DNA of 64,000 bases from Paramecium octaurelia (Eukaryota > Ciliophora > Oligohymenophorea > Peniculida > Parameciidae), in contig CAJJDP010000130.1 in the NCBI GenBank assembly GCA_905182995.1, positions 186,001 through 250,000 of the forward strand, in the 5' to 3' direction. The notes beneath the pieces are model-generated. The model made no database searches. It was not told where the DNA came from and saw nothing but the letters and a program-made list of their open reading frames with translations. Shown one piece after another: positions 36,479-49,260 of the stretch. Position numbers and translations under genes: made by a program. The stretch's first letter is position 1, and the number at the start of each line of letters is the position of its first letter.

Positions 36479-37467
36479 TCAAATATTATAATTTAAAATC
36501 GATGTGATTTGACAACTTAAATCAATTTGAAGTTTGTATTATAATAGTATAAATCAGATGACTTATAAAATTAATATTAATAGCAATATTTATATATACT
36601 ATCTGAATTGATAATTATCAAGAATATTATGAATTTCATTTTTACCTCTATTGAGACTGGAGGGATAATATAAATATTCCATATTATTTTATTAAAATAA
36701 AAATGGATTAATTATTTAATTAATAATTTTATATATTAATGTCCAATACGAAATAAATACTTTCTTTTGTTCCTCTTTTGTGTTCCTTCTAGGGATAATT
36801 CAGCAGCAATAAATAATATCATAGCTTTAGGAATGATTTTGATGGCAGAACAATAATAATAATAAAGAACATTAAGAATTTTTTTTGGAAAATGATTAAA
36901 ACAAGACTCCACCTTAAGAGACTAAAATTTCATTTTTTTCTGATAATATGAAAATTAAGGATCAATTTGAATTAGAAAAAATGCATTTGATGAGAAGAAA
37001 ATATTTGAATTGAAATTTTAAAGCTGTTTTAAGGAAGTTGTTTTCCAACTAAATCAGAAACAAAGCCCAAATAATATCTCTTTATTCTAAACAAATTCAT
37101 AAAAATTTACAAAAAATAGTTGGTCTATTGATTATTTAGTTTAGACTTGAACACGTGATTTACATCTAATTTAGTCTATTTGGGGATTTCGATATATGAT
37201 ATCATTCATTAATGAATAGGTAATCGAATAGATTTGGAAATAGACTGTGGACATTCAAGTCTACCACTAATCTTGATGAAATTATGTTTGTAGTTCTGAA
37301 TATAGTGATGGAAAAAGAGTTCCCATTCAAATTTATCCATTAATTGAAATAGAAATAAACTGCGTATTGGTAGAATTACGTAGTGATTAATTATTAAAAC
37401 ACATTATTTTCTTAAAAAATGTGTCTTTTATTTTATTTATTTATTTATTTACAATATTTAACATTAA
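36479..37467. other. Spacer with weak relic pieces
   Basis: Nearly 1 kb between divergent kinase genes. Small open pieces (for example RDNSAAINNIIALGMILMAE near 36795 and FPFKFIHQLKQKQTAYWQN near 37320) hint at gene remains, but no model can be built. The rest is AT-rich. Confidence 0.3.
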
Positions 37468-38935
37468 ATGAAATCAAATTTAAGGGAATTATATCATGTA
37501 GAAGAAAATGAAAATGCTATTATAGCTTAAGGGTCATTTGGACTTTTATATGCATGTAGGAGAAAAACTGGAAATTAACAGGAACCTTTGTGTGTAAAGA
37601 TTATCAAAAAAAGATTCGATGCTAATAAGCTATAGTAATAAGAGATTTAAATATTAAATGAAATAAAAGGGCTTAAATCTGAGAATATTATACACATAGA
37701 CTATATTAGCGATACTGAATCACAAATTGAAGTAGTAATGGAAAGATGTGATATGGATTTAGAATAAGAATTCTAACTTTTAAAATCAAGAAAGAAGTGG
37801 TATACTGAGTAAGATTGTTTAGACATTTTAACATAAGTCATAAATGGAATCCGTATTTTATATAATAAGAATATTGTTCATAGAGATATCAAACCTTCAA
37901 ATATTTTAGTGAAAATTGTTAATACAGGTCAGAATGAGAAAAAGAGAGTGTACAAAGTAAAATATTCTAACATCACAATAGATTGCAGATTTTGGATTTA
38001 GTAAAATATTAAACGATTTTTGTGGAGTTGATTTTTAAACTTAATTGGGAACTCCTCTTTATTCTTCTCCCTAAGTCCTTGACAATTATGCTTATTATTC
38101 AGGTAAATGTGACATATATTCCCTTGGGATTTTATTTTATTAATTATTTTTTGAAGGAAATATGCCTGCTGAATTCAAAACAAAAAAAGATCTCTTCGAC
38201 TTCTATAAGACACTCCAAAATAATTAGTTTAAAATTAACCTTACTAAATAGATTAATGCAAAATCTATAGAAGATTTACTCTAGAAAATGATCGTTTATA
38301 TGGAAAATGACAGAATCTCATTTGAACAAATTTGTAAACACGATATTCTAAAAATCTAAACATCATCTAGTTATTCCAAATCAATATTCAGTGAGATTGA
38401 GAAATTAGAAAGTATCAATAAAGTTTACAAAATGCAATTATAATTGTACCGAAAATACCTGTTTTATAAATCGGTTTCTCAAAAATTAGCTTAATCTAAG
38501 TAAATTGAGGTGTAAGCTGCTTAATTTTGCTTAACACAATTAGGAATTAAATAGCTACTTTTTTGCTTAGGTTTTATTTATATTATAATATCTGATATCC
38601 ATCCTTATTTCAAAAAGGATGATATGTATCCCTTATTGGAAGAATTAAAGTTATGCAATATAAATATAAGCATACATTCTCAATACTAATCACTAATCAA
38701 CTAAATAAAACAAGTATATTTTATTGAAAAGAAGCATGCGTAACTTTAAATGAACTCATTGGAATTTTTATTGTACCTTAATAAAGAGAAGAATGAAACT
38801 ATGAATGCTTTTATCGAAATTTTTCAAATAAGTAAGAGCGCAAAGATTGAATAAAAGTAGTTAACTAACCTACTAAAATTATTTTTAGATAAAAAATTTT
38901 TAAAGTAAAAATTGTTTTAATTGAAGTGGATTTGA
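37468..38935 (+). CDS. ULK/Unc-51-like protein kinase
   Basis: 480 residues, ATG at 37468-37470, TGA at 38933-38935, one 25-nt intron near 37955 just before the DFG motif. Kinase signatures: AQGSFGLLYACRRKTG, the VKII lysine, NIVHRDIKPSNILVK, IADFGFSKIL and GTPLYSSPQVLDNYAYYSGK. The activation-segment APE is SPQ. The catalytic Lys, Asp, Asn and DFG are intact, so it should be active. The C-terminal ~200 residues are helical, Gln/Lys-rich and without a known domain, as in many ciliate ULK-like kinases. It has no EF-hands, unlike the neighbouring divergent kinase. Substrate unknown. Confidence 0.88.
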
Positions 38936-39123
38936 AGCTGATATCAAAATGTCGATACAATTAGAAGAGATATTTCCAATTGAAAATAGTTAAAAAATAA
39001 ACCCAGATGACATTTTTAGAGTCTGAAATTAATTAAGTGTTTTTCTATTAAAATCTTGAAATCGTTAGTATATTTTTAGATTTCGAAACTTTTGTTTAGA
39101 ATAAAAATACTGTAATTTATAAT

Positions 39124-42100
39124 TCACATCAATCCAAAGCCTTCCGCATTATCTAAAGATATCATCAATTTATCCCTTAATGTTTCTTTCTTCTTGTAAA
39201 GTGGCAATAATAAAACATTAAAACAAGTGTGAGCTGATGGCAATTATTCAGTATCTAATAATATTAACGAGTCTAACCTTCACCATGCTTTTAAATTACA
39301 AATTTTATTGACTTTAGTCCTCCTACAGGAATCCTATCTGTCCCTGTACAGAAAAACAGAAATCTCTTTTACATCTCAATACTCAAAGAATGAATACAAC
39401 TCCAGAAGTATCTATTAATATTCAATTAATCTAAACCTAATATACTCAGACTTATCATCATAACCATCATATTTTGTAACTAATTCCAAGTCTTTTAAGT
39501 CAAAGTGCGGCAAACCAATAATTAGTGCCTATAACTCTTCCCCTGAAAATAACTATTTATCGAAATACTCTATACTTTTATTCCATCACCATCAACCACA
39601 GATTTAAATCCTGAGTGCAATAAATCAAATTAACTTTTAACAAGTTTATTTAAGTACCAATCAGTATACAACTCTATATATTCTTCTCTATTCTCTTTTG
39701 TGACATTAACCTAGAACCCGTTGGGCTTAATATATAGATAAAATGTCTATACTTTCAAATCATCAAAATATGCTTCTCCCCAAACAACGTAACTTGCATT
39801 AAAATTTAAAGCGAGATTCGAAATTAAATTAGAGTCTGTTTGTTCTCTCAAATACTAAAATCCTGTATATATTTCCATATCCAATTCCTTTAAATCCTCC
39901 TCTGTCACTTTTTCATTCTATAATTTTTTGAATAAAACAGTTGGAAATCTCACATCAAGCAAAACTTAATTGTAGAGAGCCAATCCTAACAATTTTCCTA
40001 TCAATGAGTAGTATATTGGCATTTCAAAAGACTTCGGATTGAACCAATAAACTGTTCCATTGTTTTTTGGGATAAACATTCCATAATCTGGCGAAATCAG
40101 TTTTTCCATCATCAACCTGAAAAACTCTCTTTTTGGACCTCCTTCATCTACGCCTTGTTCTCCTATAAATTACACTTTCAAAGGGTTCTTTAGTGGAATA
40201 TGGGTTATCTATAATTATTTTATTGCTGATTCTATAATATTGTTTCTCTCAATTTATAAACTAAGATATGGAGCTTGTCCAGTAAAATGGTACTTTACTG
40301 AATGACTCATACTATCGTGTTATTTTACTTTACAGTCTAGACTCAGCAATTTCGATTTAAACTCAATTGGGATGGACCAAGCATATAAACAAAAAGTAAA
40401 CGAATAATTTCTCCATTGTTTTGCTGCATAATAACGGAATTGTGAAAACTCCTCTTTGTCAGCATCTTGCTTGTACAATTTTGTTATTAGATCAATTACG
40501 AATTCTGAAGACTACAACCTAGTATTCATTTTGTTTGATTTTTGTAAGATTTGGAATAATTCAAATAAACCAACCATTTTATATGTATCTTCTATTTCTA
40601 GAAATGGCATTAAAGGTGTGTGTTACTGTCTTAGAATTTCAGAGTTAATTAATTTTTTTATTTTTTTTGTAGTATCTTCGAATTCTGCTTTTGAGAGATT
40701 TGTAAACCACCTTGATAATTATAGTTTTTAATTAACATTAAGTCTTCTAATAATTTTTAATATTATTTATTATTTCTCATCGACAATATGCTCCAAAAGT
40801 TAACGAAATTGTAATATCAAATAAAGGGCTCTCAATTAATATAAGTTAGTTAACGGTTCATAATTTTTTTCTTTTTATGAAAATAAATTATTTATTATTA
40901 GAGTAAACCCCTTTTTGTAATTGATGAATTTAGATTACGTTTCAATAATTAAATTAGTATCTACATCTGCATTCTATAAATCAATAGCGTAAACGCCAGA
41001 CTTATTGTAAAAATTTTCCACAAACGAAGCTCCAAATATTTCCAGTTACTAAGATATTTTGATAGTAGCCTCTTGTAAATCCAGTTAAAACTCTGACATT
41101 TGTAAGGGAATCAATTTATTGTTGATGTTGTTTACTTGATAACATAATTAATTCCAATTGACTTCCTCATTTTCTACCAATTATTAACAAATTCCTTTGA
41201 TGTCATCTTAACTAAAATCTTGTTCAAGAAAGCCATTGTTCAATTTACAATGTGGAAAGTCGCATACATATTTACCACAACCATTTAAAGCTCTGTTGAA
41301 CAAGAGTTCAGTATCGAGTTCAATTTACTGTTATTCATCCACTTTATTAAACTGCCATTTATTTGACTCAAAATCTAAAATTAAACAATCATCTCTTTAT
41401 GATTAAAGTTGAAAGACCATAAGGGTTTCTTGTAAAACATCCCCATCAATAAGCATGGTTTGTTCTAACTGTTATGTTATCAGATCGACATTGTAATTCT
41501 AATGTCTGGGTAGCCAGATTCTGATGTTGGTTATTGGATTCTATTTATATTCATCTTGGAATGTTGCTTTTAGTAAATCTAGCCAAGATTTAATTTCAGA
41601 ATGATGGTCTACTTATGCTTTTACACTATAAAATTTGTTGTCTCTTAAGGACTGGTAAATTAATGTAAACTAAAATTAATAAAATTGTATACTCGAGCCA
41701 AATTAGGATAGACTACTTTTTTTTTTTCATTCTCATAATAGAATCCAATCCGTTTCTATGGTTAAATTGATGAGTATTTCTCCTTAAATAGATCGAAAAC
41801 TTCCTTAAGAATCTAGTTGTTTATCAATTTAATTTTTACGTATTCATAATCCCATTCATTTTCCAAAAATCGAATGCTGGAATTATAAACATGATCTTCA
41901 GGTATGTATTTAAACACCTTTTCATTGCTTTACAAATCTGAATTGATTTTATCGGGCTAATATATTTAAATTTCAATACTTTCTTTCTTGCCTCTTTCTA
42001 TTGATCTCCCATTTCTTCATAATAATCCACATAATATTTCCATTATTTAACAAACTTTTTAGATACCAAATAGTACTCTATTCCACCTTTCTCCCTTAAT

Positions 42101-42228
42101 GTTTTATCATATCTCTATTGTAATCAAGTAAAATTTACTCTTCTTCCATCATCATATCTTTTGATTTCTTCATACTCTAAGGGATCTCCTACTGGTTGGT
42201 GCCAATTATGCAAGAAGTGATTAATCAT
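39124..42228 (-). CDS. HECT E3 ubiquitin ligase, UBE3A/E6AP-like, with AZUL-type zinc finger
   Basis: About 978 residues from the ATG at 42226-42228. Introns of 24, 23, 23, 27, 23, 25 and 23 nt are needed. The N-terminal ~200 residues contain EYYLVSKKFVKQWKYYVDYY, which looks like a DUSP domain of ubiquitin proteases. Around residue 290 NGCGKYVCDFPHC matches the CX4CX4C core of the AZUL zinc finger known from UBE3A, with the fourth Cys further on in WNQLC. The C-terminal HECT domain is complete: GEQGVDEGGPKREFFRLMM, FNPKSFEMPIYYSLIGKLLG, GKLLGLALYN, FTGTDR-like FCTGTDRIPVGG and the catalytic cysteine ~946 in LPSAHTCFNVLLLP, ending NAEGFGLM. It transfers ubiquitin from an E2 to substrates. AZUL plus HECT is strong evidence for the E6AP group; the DUSP head is not usual there. 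Confidence 0.9.
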
Positions 42229-42959
42229 CAAAATCAATATAATTTAGATTGGTATTAATTAAATTAATTCTCACATCTTAAAAAAGTATTGAAAATGCAA
42301 ACCAATTTCCTAACTACTATTCCATATTTAGATTTATGAATCCTTAATGCAGACGTGAATCAATGCATTAAAAAAATGGAAAACATGAATTACTTCAAAA
42401 TATTTAGATAAATTTTACACGAATTTCTTATTGTTATTTGGTTAAATTAGACAATCAGAGTTATATCTATTCTCATTCGTATTTAGAATTTAAAGAGACT
42501 TTGAAATATAAGTGATACACAAAATGAAAAATTATGGAGGAAAAAGAGAGTGTCCTTATTTGAGAATTTTTGGACTAATAGAAGAAATTTGAAGAGATGG
42601 TATGTGATGAAGAAACAATTTCAAGCATTATTTAATTAACAGTTGATTTTTGTGAGTCATTATATTTGAATAATAGAATTAAATTTAAAAATATTGAATA
42701 CTGTTGAATGTTATATATTGGTGATATATTTTGGAGTAATTGGATTATTATAATACCACATCAAAATATCAGAAAGCTAGATCAATTATTTGGATCAATA
42801 AATGAAAATAATGTATAAAAAAAAGTAGAGTTGAACTACAACAATTTGATATTATTAATTTATCAACATTGATATATCATATATATGTTATGTAGAATTA
42901 CAACAAATGATTTAAACCAATTATGTTAATAATATTTATTAGCAAACGTAGTCTTATAT
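42229..42959. other. Spacer with possible relic
   Basis: About 730 nt. A plus-strand piece near 42555-42655 (FENFWTNRRNLKRWYVMKKQ) looks protein-like but is bounded by TGA codons. No gene model can be supported. Confidence 0.3.
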
Positions 42960-43499
42960 TCATTAAAGCTCCAATTTTATTTTAATATCAGCCAATTTTT
43001 CATTCTACCTCAAAGGGATAACTTTTATTTAATATTAATTTTAATTTTATTTATTGATGTTTTTGGATTCACACAAAGGTTATTTCATAATAACATGACT
43101 CGTTTCAGGCTTTAAATCAACAAAATGCTTATATGGATATATTTTCCATTTTTAATTAAAGTCATTAAAGTATTGATTTATTTTATCATCATATTCTACT
43201 TTTGAATTTTAAGATTATTGGCTCAATTTGAAAACAAAGTTTTAATGCTCCCATTCAGTAAAATCATTCTTCAAACTTGATTGTATGACATCAGGTTGAA
43301 TGTTTTCGACAAACTTAAGTGAATTCAGCAAAGACGCTTACATTTTTAAATCCATTCTCTTAGGATTAGGCTTGCTGATTGGTTTCTTTACACTCTATTG
43401 TCCTTTAATGTTTATCTTATTTTAGGGTAGTTCTTTAGCTTTCGGTTTCTTTTTTATTGGTATCAAGGCTATTTCATCATCTTCTCTGAACTATTCCAT
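42960..43499 (-). CDS. Unknown basic protein, 179 residues
   Basis: One frame from the ATG at 43497-43499 (MEQFREDDEIALIPIKKK) to TGA at 42960-42962, no intron. The N-terminal part is Lys/Pro-rich and disordered-looking (KPISKPNPKRMDLKMQAS). The middle is helical with several aromatics (NDFTEWEHQNFVFKLSQQ, YFNDFNQKWKIYPYKHF), and the end is Gln/Asn-rich. No family recognised. Confidence 0.6.
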
Positions 43500-43567
43500 T
43501 TTATGAAAACCAATATGTTTTAAAGTATAAAAATTACAACCTTTATTTAGAACAATTTACCGCCTTG

Positions 43568-43894
43568 ATGAAAATTATATAATTCAAAGTAGCAAAACTG
43601 ATATTATCCAATAAATTGTATCATTCATGCATTCAAAAATTATTAGATGATAATATATAATAGATCAGCAAGATCTAATTTGCATTTTACATAGAGCAAT
43701 ATAACTAATGGGACGAATTAGCGTTCTTTAAGAAATTAAACATCAAAGTTTCTACAACTGAGGAGCATCGTTTAAATTTGAAAAAATAGTTGTGTCTCTT
43801 TGAATGTGAATAATTAGTATAATTATCAAATTCATCGTTAAAAAAGTCTCAGTATATATAATAAATAAAATTATTAAAAAATGTAAGAAATTGA
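43568..43894 (+). CDS. Possible small helical protein overlapping the next gene
   Basis: ATG at 43568-43570 (MKIIQFKVAKLILSNKLYHS) to TGA at 43892-43894, 108 residues, no intron. The translation is protein-like, with FAFYIEQYNQWDELAFFKKL and NLKKQLCLFECEQLVQLSNS. It overlaps the start of the downstream four-TM gene by 14 nt in another frame. Either the last residues are spurious, or the genes truly overlap, or a short intron changes the end. No family recognised. Confidence 0.4.
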
Positions 43895-44420
43895 AGCGAA
43901 GAAGCAATTAAAAGCAAGTGAAGGAGCTCATTTTTTTTATACTTTGATATTCCTTACAGCTTCTGGTATAATAGAGACTCAATTTATTGAACAGAAATGT
44001 AATCAAAATCTGCAATTGTTTGTTCACTTAGTATTCTATGGATTAATCATCTGGGGTACTTACATTTTAATTACGTTGATACCAAGGTATGTGTTATACG
44101 TTGAATTTAATTAGATATAAAAATGCAGCAATCAACCTATTTTTCAATTTTCTTGATATCTGTTTTGGTATATACATAGGACTGTTATTGTTTTTTGGAG
44201 GACGCATGTACATGGCATCTAATGATTGTTTAGCTGAAGCTCCTGCATTATACTTCTTTTTGGAGACATTTTTGTTGGTACTCTTTTAATTTGAAATTAT
44301 TAGGTTAACGGCATCATATTTGCAATATTGTTTTTAGCATTTGTGTCGTATGTCTTAAAGAGATTTTCTAAATCTTAATAAGTTTATGATGAAGGTAAAG
44401 ATGAATTTTATGATGCATGA
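43881..44420 (+). CDS. Four-transmembrane protein, 161 residues
   Basis: ATG at 43881-43883 (MQEIEAKKQLKASEGAHF). Introns of 28 nt (near 44086) and 26 nt (near 44279) restore frame. Four hydrophobic helices: FFYTLIFLTASGII, LFVHLVFYGLIIWGTYILI, LFFNFLDICFGIYIGLLLFF and NGIIFAILFLAFVSYVL. Both short ends are charged, and the C-terminal tail is acidic (DEGKDEFYDA). The layout resembles small tetraspan (MARVEL-like) membrane proteins, but there is no diagnostic motif. Likely an endomembrane or surface protein. Confidence 0.7.
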
Positions 44421-44439
44421 TAATAATTTTTAATAAAAT

Positions 44440-46135
44440 ATGAATAATTCAGTCTAAAACATACGAAGACCTGTAACATCCTAAAACTACAGATCAATAG
44501 ATAAGTTAGGCAACAATAGCCAACAAAAACTACCAAATTTAAGTGATGTTATGAACCTGAAACTGAAGCAACAGAGTGAAAGAGAGTTGCAGGAGCTGAT
44601 TCAAAAATTGGTGAAGCAAGTTCAATAACTCAATTCAGCAGTCATCTAAAAAGACAAATAAATTTAACAATATGAATTCATGATTAAATCTCTTTAAATT
44701 GCAATAGAAAAAAGAGATTGCATTATTAGTGCATTGAGAGTCGAAAAGCAATAAATAGTTGAGGTTGTGAATCCATTGAAACCTATGGTAAGGACTGATG
44801 ATTCCTCAAGAACTCCTAGTCTGGGTCCTAAGAAATCATTGAGGACCAGAACAAAAGACACTAATTTTGATGAAAACCTCTCTGCTATCCTTGACTCTGA
44901 CTATGGTAAATATATTAGAATTAGTTTGAGCCTTGCTAAGTTAATATGTAAAATGTTACGAAGAATTAAATCATTTGACATAGATAAAGAGTTTAGTCTC
45001 TAATGAAGATTAATTCTTTGCAAACATTCAGAAAATGGAATTGAGCAATATAGTTCACATTTTTGATGCAATTTAATTAGTCCTGTAAGAACACAAACTG
45101 TTGTTCAAAAATGTTATCAAACAAAATAAACTATTCGAAGCATGCTTACAAATACATGAAGTAATTTATCTTTATGATCAATTTTCAGCAAATCCCTTTG
45201 AATGACCAGTTAGAGAGCTTGCAGGGATTATTGAAAGACTCCCTAAATTGTGATAAGGTTTAAATCTACGTGCTCGACAGTGAACACTAAGAATTATGGA
45301 CAAAAACGAAAGACAGAGTGTTAAGAATATAGGCAAATGAGGATATCATTGGAGTTTGCTTTTAGGAAAGAGGGTTAATTAATGTCCACAATGCGTATAA
45401 CGATCCTAGATTCAAAAAAGAAAATGACAAAGGATACAAGACAAATACTCTTCTATTGTGTCCAATTTTGGATAAGTAATAGAATTCAATTGGAGTTATT
45501 ACGGCAGTCAATAAACTCACTGGGCATTTTAATAATGATGATCAATTATTCATTTCCAAGACCTCAGAAATGATATCAATTTTATTAAGAAATCATCAGC
45601 AGTCCAATGAGTCTATCAGTATTCAGAATGCTCTAAGAAATGTGATCTAAGTATTGTTATGATTGTTCAACTTAGGCTTAACTACAATTAGTGTACATGA
45701 ATAATACAGAGCACATCCTATTTGAAGCAGAAAACCTATTGAAAAATTTGTTTCACACTTAAAAAGGCCTAGTTTATGTGGTTAATAATAATCGATTACT
45801 AAGAGTGAACGAAAAGAAATTATTGGAAGTATCATAACTAGGAATCGGAATTGTAGGAGAAGCTCATAAAGTCAAAGAGTTCTTGTGGGTTTAGAATGCT
45901 TACAATCACTAATCGTTTAATAATTTAGGTTATTGCTTAATTTTATTTTTCAGTTGACATTTAAACTACTATGCCTATCTACTGTATTGAAGTCGAAGGG
46001 AAAAATCAATCGGTTATTTTACAAGTGATAAACAACAAGGGGATCAGGTCTTAGAAAGTGAGTTCATTTGATTAAGAATTATTAGAAATGTTCGGAAAAA
46101 TTATTTTAAGTAAAATTGATTTTATATAATTATGA
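44440..46135 (+). CDS. Coiled-coil protein with tandem GAF domains
   Basis: About 530 residues, ATG at 44440-44442, introns of 25, 28, 25 and 25 nt. Residues ~45-110 form a coiled coil (LQELIQKLVKQVQQLNSAV). A first GAF domain spans roughly 235-380: SLQGLLKDSLNCDKVQIYVL, NEDIIGVCFQERGLINVHN, AYNDPRFKKENDKGYKTNTL and LDKQQNSIGVITAVNKLTGH. These are classic GAF landmarks, including the NKLTG turn. A weaker second GAF follows (GLVYVVNNNRLLRVNEKK, IGIVGEAHKVKEFLWVQ, KNQSVILQVINNK). GAF domains bind cyclic nucleotides or other small ligands. No catalytic phosphodiesterase or cyclase domain follows. It may be a regulatory or scaffold protein. Confidence 0.85.
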
Positions 46136-47157
46136 TCTTTATATACATCACAATTATTGATTCTATTCTTTAATAATAATATAATTTGTATTATATAATA
46201 ATATAAAATATTATTCATCTATTTTATATTTAAGTTCTGGTTAATATCATTATCGAAAATTTAATAGGTTATATAGTGTAAAATTAATTGTATGATAAAA
46301 CAATTATCTTTAATAATATTAGTCTAATAACATATTTAATTTAACCATAAGATTCAATATATAGATAGATTGATATAATAAGAATAATTTGTATCTAATA
46401 ATATATTTTTTATATTTAAGAAAATCCATCTTTAGGTTTCTTAAGTAAATTATATTATCAAACCCAGTAATTTTATCGAAAATACTACTCACATTAGATC
46501 CTAAAACTCAAATAATTAGTTATTGTAAGAACAAAAATCAAAATGGTAATTTATTTTTCGATAAAATTAATTGTTAAATCATATTTTGTTTAATTGATAT
46601 TTGAAGACATACATTGGGTAATGATTTAAAGCTATCTCGTTGTAAATTTTACTTGGAGAGTTGAGTTGGAAATGTTGAGATTTTCTAGAACAGCAAACTC
46701 ATTTATAGCAGTTTATAAATCATTTATAAAGTAGAAATAAAAATTTTGAAATATAGATTTATGTTGATTTGGTCTTATGCATTCATTGCAAGAATCCTCT
46801 GAAATGATTGGACATGAAAAGCAGCATAAAATAGATAGAAGTGGAGTTTGGTTGAAAGTCAAGCTTTACGGTTTCAAACAGATAGTATTTTAAGAGGAAG
46901 TGTTTGATTTTTATATGAATTAAAAGATATTTAAAATTAGATGATTAATAAATTCAACATAAATTGGTATTGAAATTTGAAGTGAGGGGATGGAGAAATA
47001 GGATGGAAATGAAGTGAGGAGGAACAAGGAAAAAGGGGAAGATTAATAAATAATATATATAATAATATTTTATGGATAGTTCTAGAATAATAGGGAATTT
47101 TAATAGTTAAGGAGATTGAATTTGATTAAGAATTAAAAATTAATTTGAGGTAATAAA
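46136..47157. other. Long AT-rich spacer
   Basis: About 1 kb upstream of the Hsp70 gene, the longest clear spacer in the right half. Mostly AT-rich with purine-rich stretches near 46980-47040. The only candidate coding piece is listed separately. No heat-shock element could be asserted. Confidence 0.4.
46777..46944 (+). CDS. Possible small ORF, 55 residues
   Basis: ATG at 46777-46779 (MHSLQESSEMIGHEKQHK) to TGA at 46942-46944, without intron. Contains SGVWLKVKLYGFKQIVFQ. The composition is compatible with protein, but the length is close to chance in this code. Listed for completeness. Confidence 0.2.
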
Positions 47158-49254
<2,097 letters not shown>

Positions 49255-49260
49255 TATATT

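Noticed and set aside
37430-37460. TTTATTTATTTATT short tandem run considered as a microsatellite or terminator
   Set aside because: It is a short AT-rich repeat typical of spacer here, with no second feature to support a function.
40456-40731. 91-codon plus-strand frame
   Set aside because: Antisense to the HECT ligase, whose frame is continuous and conserved across this stretch.
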